From Maribacter spongiicola (GTDB lineage: Bacteria; Bacteroidota; Bacteroidia; Flavobacteriales; Flavobacteriaceae), in NCBI RefSeq assembly GCF_004364165.1, contig NZ_SOAY01000010.1, positions 124,001-188,000 on the forward strand: 64,000 bases of DNA. The letters are read 5' to 3'. Below the pieces are notes generated by a model. It searched no databases and was not told the DNA's origin. It saw only the letters and a list, made by a program, of their open reading frames with translations. Within the stretch, counting starts at the first letter, position 1. The number at the start of each line of letters is the position of its first letter. Positions 34,208 to 43,517 of this stretch are shown in pieces. Made by a program: the position numbers and the translations under genes.

Positions 34208-36625
34208 ATGAAAAAGATTTTATCCGTAGTACTACTCCTTTGCTTCTTTATACCTGGCTTTTCTCAAAATTCGGTAACTGTAACAGGGCAATTAAGTGAT
34301 GGTGTTACACAAGAAACGTTACCCTTTGCCAATGTAACCGTACAGAGTGCTGTAGATAATTCGATGATTACAGGTGCTATTACAGATGAAAATGGGCTAT
34401 TCGAAATTTTAGGATTGCCAACAGGTAAATACAGTTTAGTCTTCTCTTTTATAGGCTATGAATCTGTAACCAAACCTTTGATCGCTGGCGGTCTAAATAG
34501 CATTTTTAATCTTGGGCAAATTTTACTGCAACCAAGCGCCGAGCAACTTGCCGAAGTACAGGTTATAGGTCAAGAGGCCTCTACCAATAGCGACCTCAAC
34601 AAAAAATCTTTTAATCTTGATAATAACATCGCGCAAGCAGGCGGCTCGGTTTTAGATGCCATGAAAACAATGCCAGGGGTTACATTTGATCAAGATGGGA
34701 AAGTAGTTTTAAGGGGTAGCGATAAGGTAGTTGTTCTTATAGATGGTAAACAAAGTAGCTTAACCGGCTTTGGTAACCAAAAAGGCTTGTCGAACATACC
34801 GGCTTCAAATATTGAAAAAATTGAAATCATCAATAACCCATCGGCAAAATATGACGCCAATGGTTTTGCCGGTATCGTCAATATTATCTACAAAAAGGAA
34901 ACTCAAAACGGACTTAACGGTGATGTTGGTTTGTCTTTTGGGTTGGGTGCCTTAGGCAAGCGAATACCCGATACGCCTACAGATTTAGGAAGTTTTTCGG
35001 TAAACCCGAAACTTATACCAAGTATAAACCTTAATTATAGAAAGGGTAAACTAAACTACTTTTTACAGTCAGAATTTATTGTTCAAGAAGCCCTGCCAAA
35101 TAACGAGTTTACTACAAGAAACTATGATGATGGGCGCAACGTTATTTCGCAGGTACCAGAAAATAGAAAGCAATTTCGCTCTATCATAAATGGTGGTATC
35201 GACTATAATTTAGATGATAAGAATAGCTTTACATTTTCAGGGCTATACGACAGAGAGCGACATATAGACACTTCGCAAGTAGCATTTATAGATTTAAATA
35301 CCAATAGTAGAAACCGATTTTACACTTGGGAAGAAGAAGAAGTTACTAGATATATAAATGCCGCTATCAACTACAAACATTCATTTGAGCAACCTGGGCA
35401 TAACCTAAGTGCCAATGCACAATACACCCAAGGTTTAGAAGATGAAACATATTCTTTGAACGACAGCTCTGCAGTTCGTATCGGTAGAGATAAAACCAAT
35501 ATTAGAGCAATTGAAAACACTACTAGCTTAGCCACCGATTATGTAAAACCATTGAGTAACGGTAGACTAGAACTTGGCGCAAAACTTCGTATTCGGAGGC
35601 TACCTGTAGATTATACCATAACCCCTGGCAATGAATCTATAATTTACCCAGGTTTAGGTACTTTCTCTGACTGGGGAGAAAACCTTTATGCCGGTTATGT
35701 AAATTACCTTCTAGAGAAAGAATTCTACGATATTGAAGCAGGATTACGTGCCGAACAGACCGATGTTTTTTATGATCTAGACCCCGCGAACACCTATTAC
35801 CCAAATAATGATGCCTATGATTATTTTGAGCTTTTCCCCAGTGCGCGTTTTACCTTTAAGCTAAACGAAAACAATAAAATATCTGCTTTTTATAATCGCC
35901 GTATCGATAGACCGGGCGAGCCAGAATTACGGGTGTTTCCAAAATATGACGATCCAGAACTTCTAAAAGTGGGCAACCCCTATTTACGCCCTCAATTTAC
36001 CGATGCTTTTGAAGTTGCCCATAAATACTCTTGGTCTAATGGATCTTTATTTTCTGCCGTGTACCATCGAATTATTCAAGATCAGTACATGCGTATTTTT
36101 AGTATCGATGATTCTGACCCCAATTACGATATCGTAAATCGAATTTATCAAAATACGGGTAGGGCGACGAATACAGGTTTAGAGCTATTATTGAGTCAAG
36201 ATCTTACTGAAAACTGGAGTCTTTCTAGTACGGTAAACTGGTACTCGAATGCCATAGACCAATACGAAGGTACTGTGCTTTTCCCTTTCGTTAGACCGTT
36301 TGTGATTGAAGAATCTACCGCCAATGCTTGGAACGCTAAACTGTCTTCTGAGCTTAACTTACCGAGCGACTATACTTTTCAAGTAACAGGCGTTTACTAT
36401 TCTGATAAAAACATTCCGCAAGGTAAAGAGCTTTCTCGCTACTCTGTAGACTTAGGGGTTAAGAAAAGTCTTTGGAACAAAAAGGCAGAACTTACCTTCT
36501 CTGCTACCGACATTTTCAACCGATTTGGTATTCGACAAGAAGTTACCAATGCCGGTTTTACTGCTATCTACCAAAATTATTTCGAGACCCAACTTTTTAG
36601 ATTGGGCCTGAAATATAAAATTTAA
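34208..36625 (+). CDS. Outer-membrane beta-barrel (TonB-dependent-receptor-like) protein
   Basis: About 805 residues from ATG 34208, which opens a clear signal peptide (MKKILSVVLLLCFF, cleavage near GFSQN). Residues about 22-110 form a carboxypeptidase-regulatory-like beta sandwich. A plug-like region follows (SNIPASNIEKIEIINNPSAKYDANGFAGIVNI), then a long barrel of the OMP_b-brl_3 type to the end (RLGLKYKI). No SusD partner is present, so glycan uptake is unlikely. It heads a five-gene run with DUF347, MgtC-, DedA- and DUF1003-type proteins. Confidence 0.88.
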   Translation: MKKILSVVLLLCFFIPGFSQNSVTVTGQLSDGVTQETLPFANVTVQSAVDNSMITGAITDENGLFEILGLPTGKYSLVFSFIGYESVTKPLIAGGLNSIFNLGQILLQPSAEQLAEVQVIGQEASTNSDLNKKSFNLDNNIAQAGGSVLDAMKTMPGVTFDQDGKVVLRGSDKVVVLIDGKQSSLTGFGNQKGLSNIPASNIEKIEIINNPSAKYDANGFAGIVNIIYKKETQNGLNGDVGLSFGLGALGKRIPDTPTDLGSFSVNPKLIPSINLNYRKGKLNYFLQSEFIVQEALPNNEFTTRNYDDGRNVISQVPENRKQFRSIINGGIDYNLDDKNSFTFSGLYDRERHIDTSQVAFIDLNTNSRNRFYTWEEEEVTRYINAAINYKHSFEQPGHNLSANAQYTQGLEDETYSLNDSSAVRIGRDKTNIRAIENTTSLATDYVKPLSNGRLELGAKLRIRRLPVDYTITPGNESIIYPGLGTFSDWGENLYAGYVNYLLEKEFYDIEAGLRAEQTDVFYDLDPANTYYPNNDAYDYFELFPSARFTFKLNENNKISAFYNRRIDRPGEPELRVFPKYDDPELLKVGNPYLRPQFTDAFEVAHKYSWSNGSLFSAVYHRIIQDQYMRIFSIDDSDPNYDIVNRIYQNTGRATNTGLELLLSQDLTENWSLSSTVNWYSNAIDQYEGTVLFPFVRPFVIEESTANAWNAKLSSELNLPSDYTFQVTGVYYSDKNIPQGKELSRYSVDLGVKKSLWNKKAELTFSATDIFNRFGIRQEVTNAGFTAIYQNYFETQLFRLGLKYKI

Positions 36626-36636
36626 TATCTAGCCTT

Positions 36637-37389
36637 ATGAACTCCCTAAATAAGGTCGCCCAGGTTACCCTGTTATTTTGGTTAATGAAAATTGTCGCTA
36701 CCACTCTCGGCGAAACTTTAGGTGATTTTATTGCACAAACGTTGGGCTTAGGTTATACGGTCGGTATTTTAATAACCCTAACTTTTTTCGGTATCGCCCT
36801 TATCATTCAGTTGACCCGAAAAAAATACATACCGGTGTGGTTTTGGTTGGTAATTATTGCCACCACAACATTAGGTACCGAAATATCAGATTTTATTGAT
36901 CGCAGCCTTAACCTAGGTTATACATGGGGGAGTCTTTTATTGTTTCTAGGTCTGTTGACCACGTTATTCTTATGGAATAAAAAATATCATCATCTGGTGG
37001 TATTTCCAATTCTAGATCGCAATACCGAAATTTATTACTGGATCGCTATTTTATTCTCAAATAGTCTCGGTACCGCATTCGGCGATTATTTGAGTGATGT
37101 AATAGGGTTAAGTTATTTGAGCGGAGCCTTCGTCACTGCAAGTATCATAGTACTCGTCGTATTACTACATTACTTTACAAAGATTAACGAAATCATCCTT
37201 TTTTGGATCGCCTTTATTTTTACTAGACCTTTCGGCGCTACATTTGGCGATTTTTTGACCAAACCGATAGTAAAAGGAGGGCTCGATTTAGGGACATTGA
37301 ATGCATCGATCGTGTCTATAATTTTAATGGTGATCTTAATTGGTATTTCTCATCGATTAGAAAATGCAAAATTGAATGGAAAACAATAA
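36637..37389 (+). CDS. DUF347 (COG4705-type) membrane protein with four repeats
   Basis: 250 residues, about eight helices. The motif T-LG-x3-GDF-x7-LGY occurs four times: TTLGETLGDF (22-31), TTLGTEISDF (about 78-87), NSLGTAFGDY (about 140-149) and RPFGATFGDF (about 197-206). Such repeats define DUF347 proteins, of unknown function. The acidic residue in each repeat lies next to a helix and could bind ions; this is inference. It begins 11 nt after the outer-membrane protein gene. Confidence 0.85.
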   Translation: MNSLNKVAQVTLLFWLMKIVATTLGETLGDFIAQTLGLGYTVGILITLTFFGIALIIQLTRKKYIPVWFWLVIIATTTLGTEISDFIDRSLNLGYTWGSLLLFLGLLTTLFLWNKKYHHLVVFPILDRNTEIYYWIAILFSNSLGTAFGDYLSDVIGLSYLSGAFVTASIIVLVVLLHYFTKINEIILFWIAFIFTRPFGATFGDFLTKPIVKGGLDLGTLNASIVSIILMVILIGISHRLENAKLNGKQ

Positions 37390-37436
37390 ATACCAAAGAC
37401 CACTATTCATTCAATGTATTTAATATCTTTAAGAAA

Positions 37437-37859
37437 ATGATTATTTCAGAATTTATCTTCAGATTGGGAGCGGCACTTTTAGCCGGTCTCGCCATTGGCT
37501 TCGAACGACAGTGGCACCATAAAACTGCTGGTCTGCGCACTAATTTATTAGTCGCAACAGGTGCTGCAGTATTTGTTTTGATTTCTTTCGAGTTGAAAGA
37601 GAGCGAATCTAGTATTGACACCTCTCGTATTATTGCCCAAGTTGTAACAGGTGTGGGTTTTTTAGGTGCAGGCATTATTTTTCGGGAAGGTAATAATGTT
37701 CATGGCCTAACCTCAGCAGCAACTATTTGGTGTAGTGCTGCAATTGGCTGTCTGGCGGCTTCGGGTTTTTTTATAGAAACCCTTGTATGTACCATAACCG
37801 TAATAGTAGTCAATTCGTTTTTAACTCCGCTAGACAAATGGTTGAAAAACAGAAAATAA
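37437..37859 (+). CDS. MgtC/SapB-family membrane protein
   Basis: 140 residues with four helices. RLGAALLAGLAIGFERQW, KTAGLRTNLLVATGAAVF, QVVTGVGFLGAGIIFREG and GLTSAATIWCSAAIG are the MgtC family marks. It lacks the C-terminal ACT-like domain of virulence MgtC, which makes it the short SapB-like form. In other bacteria members support growth at low Mg2+ or modulate ATP synthase. Its place here suggests response to divalent-ion or envelope stress. Confidence 0.9.
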   Translation: MIISEFIFRLGAALLAGLAIGFERQWHHKTAGLRTNLLVATGAAVFVLISFELKESESSIDTSRIIAQVVTGVGFLGAGIIFREGNNVHGLTSAATIWCSAAIGCLAASGFFIETLVCTITVIVVNSFLTPLDKWLKNRK

Positions 37860-37877
37860 AAAGACAAAAAAACACCT

Positions 37878-38411
37878 ATGTTTCATTCCGTACTACTATA
37901 TGCTGCACTTTTTTTGGGAGTATTCTTAGAGGGTGAATTTGTGTTACTTTCAGCAGTTATTGCAGCACACCACGGCTATTTAAATATTTGGTTGGTCATT
38001 ATAACCGCAATAATAGCCACAATTGGTTCTGATCTTTTTTATTTTAATATCGGTAAACATAAAGTTTCTCGCTTCGTTAATAATGGTAAGTGGTCAACTA
38101 AAATGAGCGGGGTTAAAAAGAGATTTGAAAACCATAGAATACAAACTCTTCTCGGTTATCGCTTTCTATATGGGTTTCGCGTTATTACACCTATTTTCTT
38201 AGGTACTCAAAATATAACCGCTAAAGAGTTTCTGAAATTTTCACTTTTAGGCACACTAATTTGGGCAACAATAATTACCGGATTGGGTATATTCTTTGGC
38301 GAATTAATAATTAGATACCTGAATGACCTTGAAAAAGTTGAATTCTATATTATTGGTGCTCTTCTAATAATCGCTTTGCTATCTATACTCTTTCGATTTA
38401 AAAAAAAGTAA
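37878..38411 (+). CDS. DedA/VTT-family membrane protein
   Basis: 177 residues. EGEFVLLSAVIAAHHGYLN at residues 17-35 and GYRFLYGFRVITPIFLGTQNITAKEFLKF near 95-125 are the VTT-domain motifs, including the F-R-x4-P segment. Recent work on the family points to transport of undecaprenyl phosphate or phospholipids across the membrane. It fits the lipid theme of the region. It ends 1 nt before the DUF1003 gene. Confidence 0.88.
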   Translation: MFHSVLLYAALFLGVFLEGEFVLLSAVIAAHHGYLNIWLVIITAIIATIGSDLFYFNIGKHKVSRFVNNGKWSTKMSGVKKRFENHRIQTLLGYRFLYGFRVITPIFLGTQNITAKEFLKFSLLGTLIWATIITGLGIFFGELIIRYLNDLEKVEFYIIGALLIIALLSILFRFKKK

Positions 38412-38412
38412 T

Positions 38413-39111
38413 ATGAATACATTTACTAGCAGTATTTCTAAACAAGAATTTCCAAAGAGCGAACAAGTTTTTGGTAACACGATACGAAAATCAATTTTTG
38501 ATGTAATTCTAAGTGACTACCCTAGCTTCAATAAAAAAAATTCAATATCTATTACTGAACTTAACCTGTATCGCCAAAAATATCTTTCTGGTTATTTAGT
38601 AAAAGAGGTTGGTGAGCTTTCCCATTTAGAAGAAGATGTTCTAAAGACATTGAACGACCATGAAATTATCTCAGAAAAGGAGGGTGAGGGAACTACCAAA
38701 TCGAGCTTCGGTCAACAACTTGCTGATAAGGTTGCCGCATTTGGCGGCAGCTGGAAATTCATCATAATTTTTGCACTTATTATTTTCTTTTGGATTTCTG
38801 CGAATATCATTTTATTGGCAAACAAAGGTTTTGACCCGTACCCCTTTATTTTACTTAACCTTATTTTATCATGTTTAGCGGCACTTCAAGCACCTGTAAT
38901 TATGATGAGCCAAAATAGGCAAGAAGAAAAAGACCGCGAAAGGGCAAAGCAAGATTATATGGTCAATCTAAAGGCTGAACTTGAAATTCGTACACTTCAT
39001 GAAAAAATAGATCATTTAATAATACATCAGCAGCAAGAGTTATTGAATATTCAACAAATACAGGTTGAAATGCTTGAAGATATTATGAAGCAAATCAATC
39101 CGAATACATAA
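38413..39111 (+). CDS. DUF1003 membrane protein
   Basis: 232 residues. A soluble N-terminal half is followed by GQQLADKVAAFGGSWKFI, two helices (about 115-135 and 142-162), and MMSQNRQEEKDRERAKQDY with a coiled tail (EIRTLHEKID). This is the DUF1003 pattern; function unknown. It is the last gene of the operon started at 34208. Confidence 0.88.
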   Translation: MNTFTSSISKQEFPKSEQVFGNTIRKSIFDVILSDYPSFNKKNSISITELNLYRQKYLSGYLVKEVGELSHLEEDVLKTLNDHEIISEKEGEGTTKSSFGQQLADKVAAFGGSWKFIIIFALIIFFWISANIILLANKGFDPYPFILLNLILSCLAALQAPVIMMSQNRQEEKDRERAKQDYMVNLKAELEIRTLHEKIDHLIIHQQQELLNIQQIQVEMLEDIMKQINPNT

Positions 39112-39209
39112 AATTTTACATTCTAATCCGAAAACTAATTTTCAATACATATAACGCTATATATCAATTGGTTATTTGCATCTAATAAATATTATTTCAT
39201 CTACTAAAA

Positions 39210-39244
39210 CTTTAACTCCTCTTTAGAATCGGCATGTACATTTA
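39210..39244 (+). promoter_or_regulatory. Direct-repeat box plus -7 box, LTA-synthase-like operon
   Basis: CTTTA at 39210 and 39221 (11-bp period), then TACATTTA at 39237-39244, 16 bp after the second repeat; the start codon is at 39273. Confidence 0.65.
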
Positions 39245-39272
39245 GGCTCAAATTAGTCTAATTACAGTATAT

Positions 39273-41258
39273 ATGTTGACCTATCTTTTTCCTAAGCGCT
39301 TTTCTCTACTTAAAGCATTTGTGTTACTATTTATTTCTTTATCATTCTTGGTTCGGCTCACATTTTTTATATGGGGGTTTTCTGAGGTAGATGCCCATTT
39401 GGGTGCTATTATAAAAACCTTCATTACAGGGCTATTCTACGATGTTGGTACGCTCTCTATATTTATGATGCCCTTTTTGTTATACCTATTCATTTTTCCG
39501 AAAAAATGGTACGGTTCTTTGGTAGATAGAGCCATTACCTGGTTCGGATTCTTTATTGCTATTTTGATCATCTATTTTTCATTCTTCGGCGAGTTTACTT
39601 TTTGGGACGAATTTCAACGTCGATTCAACTTTATAGCGGTAGACTATTTAATCTACACCTATGAAGTTGTTAAGAATATTAATGAATCATATCCGCTTCC
39701 ATTGCTATTAGGCACGCTTATTTCATTGGTAGCACTTACCCTATTTATCAGCTTTAAAAGAAAGGTTTTTCACGCTACTTTCAAAAATGAAACAACCTTT
39801 AAACAACGAGCTTTTGCAACTTTGCCTTGGGTTGCCATTTGTGTCTTCTTTTCTTTCTTCATTACAAATGCTCAAGCAGAATGGTCAAAGAATAGGTATA
39901 ACAACGAAATATCTAAGGCAGGTATCTATTCGTTTTTTGCAGCTTTTAGAAATAATGAACTCGCCTTTTCTGAATTTTATAGCACCATGCCAGAAACAGA
40001 GGCATTTGCTAATGTAAAGAACCAGTATCTGCCTTTTAAAGTTGAATTTACACATCCAAATAAAAATGAAATCTACAGAACGGTTCATACCTTAGACACT
40101 ACTATTGTCGCACTAAAACCCAATGTCATATTTATCTGTATAGAAAGCCTGAGCGGCAAGTACTTAAATAGCTTGGGTAATGATGAAAATATCACTCCCG
40201 TTTTAGACTCCCTTGCAAATCACAGTCTATTCTTCAATAATCTATACGCGACAGGCACACGTACGGTTCGCGGTATGGAAGCTATCACACTTTCTATACC
40301 ACCAACACCCGGTAGAAGTATTGTAAAACGAAGTAATAATACCGGACTTTTTACCATCGGTGAAGTTTTTAAAAATCAAGGGTACGACCGTAATTTCTTT
40401 TATGGTGGTGATGGCTATTTTGATAATATGAATACCTTTTTTGGAGGAAACGGATTCAATATTATTGATAGAGGGCGTGGCTTTCTTTTAGATGAGGCAA
40501 TTACCGTAAAACGCACTAATATTGAAGACGATGAGGTTACCTTCGAAAATGCATGGGGTGTTTGCGATGAAGATATTTATAACAAGGTGCTTAAAGAAGC
40601 CGATATTGCCCATGAATCTGGCAAACCGTTTTTCGATTTTGTCATGACAACTTCGAACCATAAGCCTTTTACATATCCTGAAGGGAAAATAGATATACCT
40701 TCTGGTACAGGTAGAAATGGAGCCGTAAAATACACCGATTTTGCTATTGGTGCCTTTTTAAAAGAAGCCCAAAAGAAACCTTGGTTCGCAAATACCGTAT
40801 TTGTAATTATGAGTGATCACTGTGCAAGTAGTGCGGGCAAGTGGGAACTTGATGTAGCAAACTATCATATACCTGCCTTTATATATAATCTACAGAACAA
40901 ACCACCCGCTAAAATTAATACGCTTTGTTCTCAGATAGACGTTTTCCCTACCTTATTTTCTACCTTGGGGTGGAATTATGAAAGCAACCTTTTTGGTATG
41001 GATATTTTAAAAATGAGACCACAAGATGAGCGTGCTTTCATTGGAAACTACCGAAAATTAGGATACCTGAAAGACAATAAAGTAATGGTGCTGGGCGATG
41101 GTGAAACTGTTAATTTTTATGATTGGAATGCACTTGACAATAGTTTAAAAAATACCACAATGGACGAGTCTTTTAAAAAATTGGCGATTTCGAACTACCA
41201 AGTAGCAGATGAGCTGTACCACAATGGCGGACTCCAATTAAAATCTCTAAAAGAATGA
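39273..41258 (+). CDS. LTA-synthase-family sulfatase-fold enzyme (phosphoglycerol/phosphoethanolamine transferase type)
   Basis: 661 residues. Five N-terminal helices (to about residue 205) precede a sulfatase/alkaline-phosphatase-fold domain: IFICIESLSGKYLN with the metal-binding Glu, TGTRTVRGMEA with the probable catalytic Thr, FFYGGDGYFDNMN, and VIMSDHCAS. The Gram-negative members are thought to transfer phosphoglycerol or phosphoethanolamine from phospholipids to glycans or lipids. Transfer from phosphatidylglycerol releases diacylglycerol, and the next gene (4-nt overlap) is a diacylglycerol kinase-like enzyme, which supports that reaction. The acceptor is unknown. Confidence 0.88.
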   Translation: MLTYLFPKRFSLLKAFVLLFISLSFLVRLTFFIWGFSEVDAHLGAIIKTFITGLFYDVGTLSIFMMPFLLYLFIFPKKWYGSLVDRAITWFGFFIAILIIYFSFFGEFTFWDEFQRRFNFIAVDYLIYTYEVVKNINESYPLPLLLGTLISLVALTLFISFKRKVFHATFKNETTFKQRAFATLPWVAICVFFSFFITNAQAEWSKNRYNNEISKAGIYSFFAAFRNNELAFSEFYSTMPETEAFANVKNQYLPFKVEFTHPNKNEIYRTVHTLDTTIVALKPNVIFICIESLSGKYLNSLGNDENITPVLDSLANHSLFFNNLYATGTRTVRGMEAITLSIPPTPGRSIVKRSNNTGLFTIGEVFKNQGYDRNFFYGGDGYFDNMNTFFGGNGFNIIDRGRGFLLDEAITVKRTNIEDDEVTFENAWGVCDEDIYNKVLKEADIAHESGKPFFDFVMTTSNHKPFTYPEGKIDIPSGTGRNGAVKYTDFAIGAFLKEAQKKPWFANTVFVIMSDHCASSAGKWELDVANYHIPAFIYNLQNKPPAKINTLCSQIDVFPTLFSTLGWNYESNLFGMDILKMRPQDERAFIGNYRKLGYLKDNKVMVLGDGETVNFYDWNALDNSLKNTTMDESFKKLAISNYQVADELYHNGGLQLKSLKE

Positions 41259-42142
41259 TTCGCATACACTTTATTGTAAACCCTATAGCAGGCCACGGCC
41301 ATGCTTCATTTACTAAAGAAGACCTACAGCCTTATTTTATAAGAGGTATACATGAATTGACCGTTAAAATTTCTGAATATAAAAAACATGCTACCGAATT
41401 AACCAAATCGTCTATTTTAGAAAATGCGAACATAATTGTTGCTTGTGGGGGCGATGGTACCATTAACGAAGTAGCATCATGCTTAATAGGTACCAATATC
41501 GCTTTGGGCATTTTACCCATGGGTTCTGGCAACGGGCTGGCATCTAATCTTAAAATACCTAAAAAAAGACGAAAGGCGTTAGAGATTATTAGGAATAAAC
41601 ACATCGAACATATGGATGTAGGTAAGATAAATGGTCGTTATTTCTTTAGTAATACCGGTGTTGGCTTCGATGCTAGTTTAATTAAACACTATGAGTCTTC
41701 TGAAAAAAGAACATTATTAGGCTACATACGGGCTTGTGCAACTACATTTAGAGATATCAATAAAAATACTCCTCTTTCTATTGTTGTAGATGAAGAGGTG
41801 CCTATGGCGAACCCATTTATTATTCTAATTTCCAACTCAAACGAAATGGGATATAAATTAAGCCTAACTCCAAAAGCATCGCTACAAGACGGATTATTAG
41901 ATGTTTTGGTAATTAAAAATATTAGCCGCATAAAAATGCTGTGGTTAGGGTTTTTGATTCTCATTAGAAAAGTGCATTGGCTAAAAGAATCTAGAAGTTT
42001 TCAGACCAAAAATGTACATATAAAATGTAATCAATCAGATTTCTTTGATACTCAAGTAGACGGTGAGCATAAGAGAATAGATACTAATGAGCTCACTATT
42101 TCATTAGTTGAAAAATCGTTATTTGTGCTAACACCTCAATAA
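41255..42142 (+). CDS. Diacylglycerol/lipid kinase (DagK/YegS family)
   Basis: 295 residues. HFIVNPIAGHGHA at the start, VACGGDGTINEVAS (about 64-77, ATP/Mg site), LPMGSGNGLASNL, and VGFDASLIKHYE mark the family. It phosphorylates a lipid hydroxyl, most likely diacylglycerol freed by the coupled LTA-synthase-like enzyme. Translational coupling by ATGA overlap strengthens this pairing. Confidence 0.92.
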   Translation: MIRIHFIVNPIAGHGHASFTKEDLQPYFIRGIHELTVKISEYKKHATELTKSSILENANIIVACGGDGTINEVASCLIGTNIALGILPMGSGNGLASNLKIPKKRRKALEIIRNKHIEHMDVGKINGRYFFSNTGVGFDASLIKHYESSEKRTLLGYIRACATTFRDINKNTPLSIVVDEEVPMANPFIILISNSNEMGYKLSLTPKASLQDGLLDVLVIKNISRIKMLWLGFLILIRKVHWLKESRSFQTKNVHIKCNQSDFFDTQVDGEHKRIDTNELTISLVEKSLFVLTPQ

Positions 42143-42157
42143 TGAAATAGCTTTCAA

Positions 42158-42192
42158 CTTTAAATTCTCTTTAGAATTGTAATTTAATTTTC
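42158..42192 (+). promoter_or_regulatory. Direct-repeat box plus -7-like box, PAP2 gene
   Basis: CTTTA at 42158 and 42169 (11-bp period), then TAATTTTC at 42185-42192, 16 bp after the second repeat; start codon at 42217. Confidence 0.6.
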
Positions 42193-42216
42193 CTCAAAAA
42201 TTAAATACAGTATTAT

Positions 42217-42777
42217 ATGCTTACTCTTTTAAAGCCAAATTTATTTTGTACCAAACTGGCTATTCTTTTTCTTATTACCACCTCAATGCATACTTATGGT
42301 CAAGGCGATGCTATACAAACTTCAGGTGATGTACTGCTTTTTGCCATGCCGGCATCTGCACTTGCAGGTAGTTTAATAGAAGGTGATTACGAAGGTACTT
42401 TGCAATTCGCAAAAGGTTTTGCCGTTAACCAAGCTGTAACAATCGGACTTAAATATGCTCTTAATAAAGACAGGCCCTATGGTGGTGGTGAAAGAGCTTT
42501 TCCGTCTGGGCATACCTCAACAACTTTTCAAAGTGCCGCATTTATTCAAAAAAGATATGGTTGGGGTTATGGTTTACCCGCATATCTTCTTGCCGGTTAC
42601 ACTGGTTTTAGTAGAATAAATGCCAAAAAACATGATGGCTGGGATGTTCTTGCCGGTGCCGTAGTAGGTGTTGGTAGTGCCTATATTTTTACTACACCAT
42701 ACCAAAAAGAACATATGCAACTAAGCTTTTCGAACGATGCCGACAGCTTTTTACTTGGTTTCGTCTATAAATTTTAA
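42217..42777 (+). CDS. PAP2-family phosphatase
   Basis: 186 residues with a signal peptide-like N-terminus (cleavage near MHTYGQ). The three phosphatase motifs are present: KYALNKDRPYG, AFPSGHTSTTF and SRINAKKHDGWDV. The protein removes phosphate from lipid or polyprenyl substrates on the periplasmic side. It is monocistronic, with its own direct-repeat promoter box, and so joins the envelope regulon. Confidence 0.92.
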   Translation: MLTLLKPNLFCTKLAILFLITTSMHTYGQGDAIQTSGDVLLFAMPASALAGSLIEGDYEGTLQFAKGFAVNQAVTIGLKYALNKDRPYGGGERAFPSGHTSTTFQSAAFIQKRYGWGYGLPAYLLAGYTGFSRINAKKHDGWDVLAGAVVGVGSAYIFTTPYQKEHMQLSFSNDADSFLLGFVYKF

Positions 42778-43332
42778 TTACCTATCAAAACTAAGATGGG
42801 CAACGTCATGACTACAACTGTAATGCGCGTTGTCTGCCGCGTACACTGCTGAATCTGCTGAACTTTGGGCTTCTTTCATTAAACGCTGTGCTTTACGCAT
42901 ATAGTATTGTAAGTTACCTAGGTTGTTCGCCTTGGCAGCATTCTTTACATTTTCAAAAGCTTCGGTTGAAAAATCGCGAGAATCTATAGTATGTCTTTCA
43001 GCATCGATAGTATAGCTCATGGCATCTTCTAAACCACATGTTTGAGAATCGTATTGCGCTTCTGAAGCTAAAATTACTGCTTCATCGGCAGCATTAACTG
43101 CCTGTCCTATTAATAGCATTGCTGTTTTAGTATTTTTTCGTGCCGTACTTATAGAGGCGTCAAAAGAAGCAATCTCAACAGCGGTACTCAATGAATCTGA
43201 GAGCTGACTAAATTGCGTCATGTACTGCTGTACATCGCTGATTTCACTCTTAAAAACTTCGCATTGGGCTTGAATATAAGTTGATGTAAAAAACAGTACG
43301 GCAACTTTTAAATAGGTTTTAATCGTAATCAT
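42778..43332 (-). CDS. Secreted helical protein, unrecognised
   Basis: 184 residues. A signal peptide (MITIKTYLKVAVLFFTSTYIQA) is followed by a purely helical mature part rich in A, S, D and E with three cysteines (about residues 24, 98 and 173). It converges directly on the PAP2 gene with no gap. No family recognised; a periplasmic helical-bundle protein is likely. Confidence 0.65.
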   Translation of the reverse strand: MITIKTYLKVAVLFFTSTYIQAQCEVFKSEISDVQQYMTQFSQLSDSLSTAVEIASFDASISTARKNTKTAMLLIGQAVNAADEAVILASEAQYDSQTCGLEDAMSYTIDAERHTIDSRDFSTEAFENVKNAAKANNLGNLQYYMRKAQRLMKEAQSSADSAVYAADNAHYSCSHDVAHLSFDR

Positions 43333-43517
43333 ATTTGGGGGAAAATTTGATTGTTAAAGATACTAACTGCTTTATTTTACAAATCGTATTATTATTAGGC
43401 CAACTGCACAAAATAAAGAAAATTCCTGTTAATTATTGAATTAAGGTTATCAAAACCAGTGCTCAAAACAATGCCTAAGTTTCAATATCTTTAAAAATTG
43501 AATCGTAGTGCTAAAAC

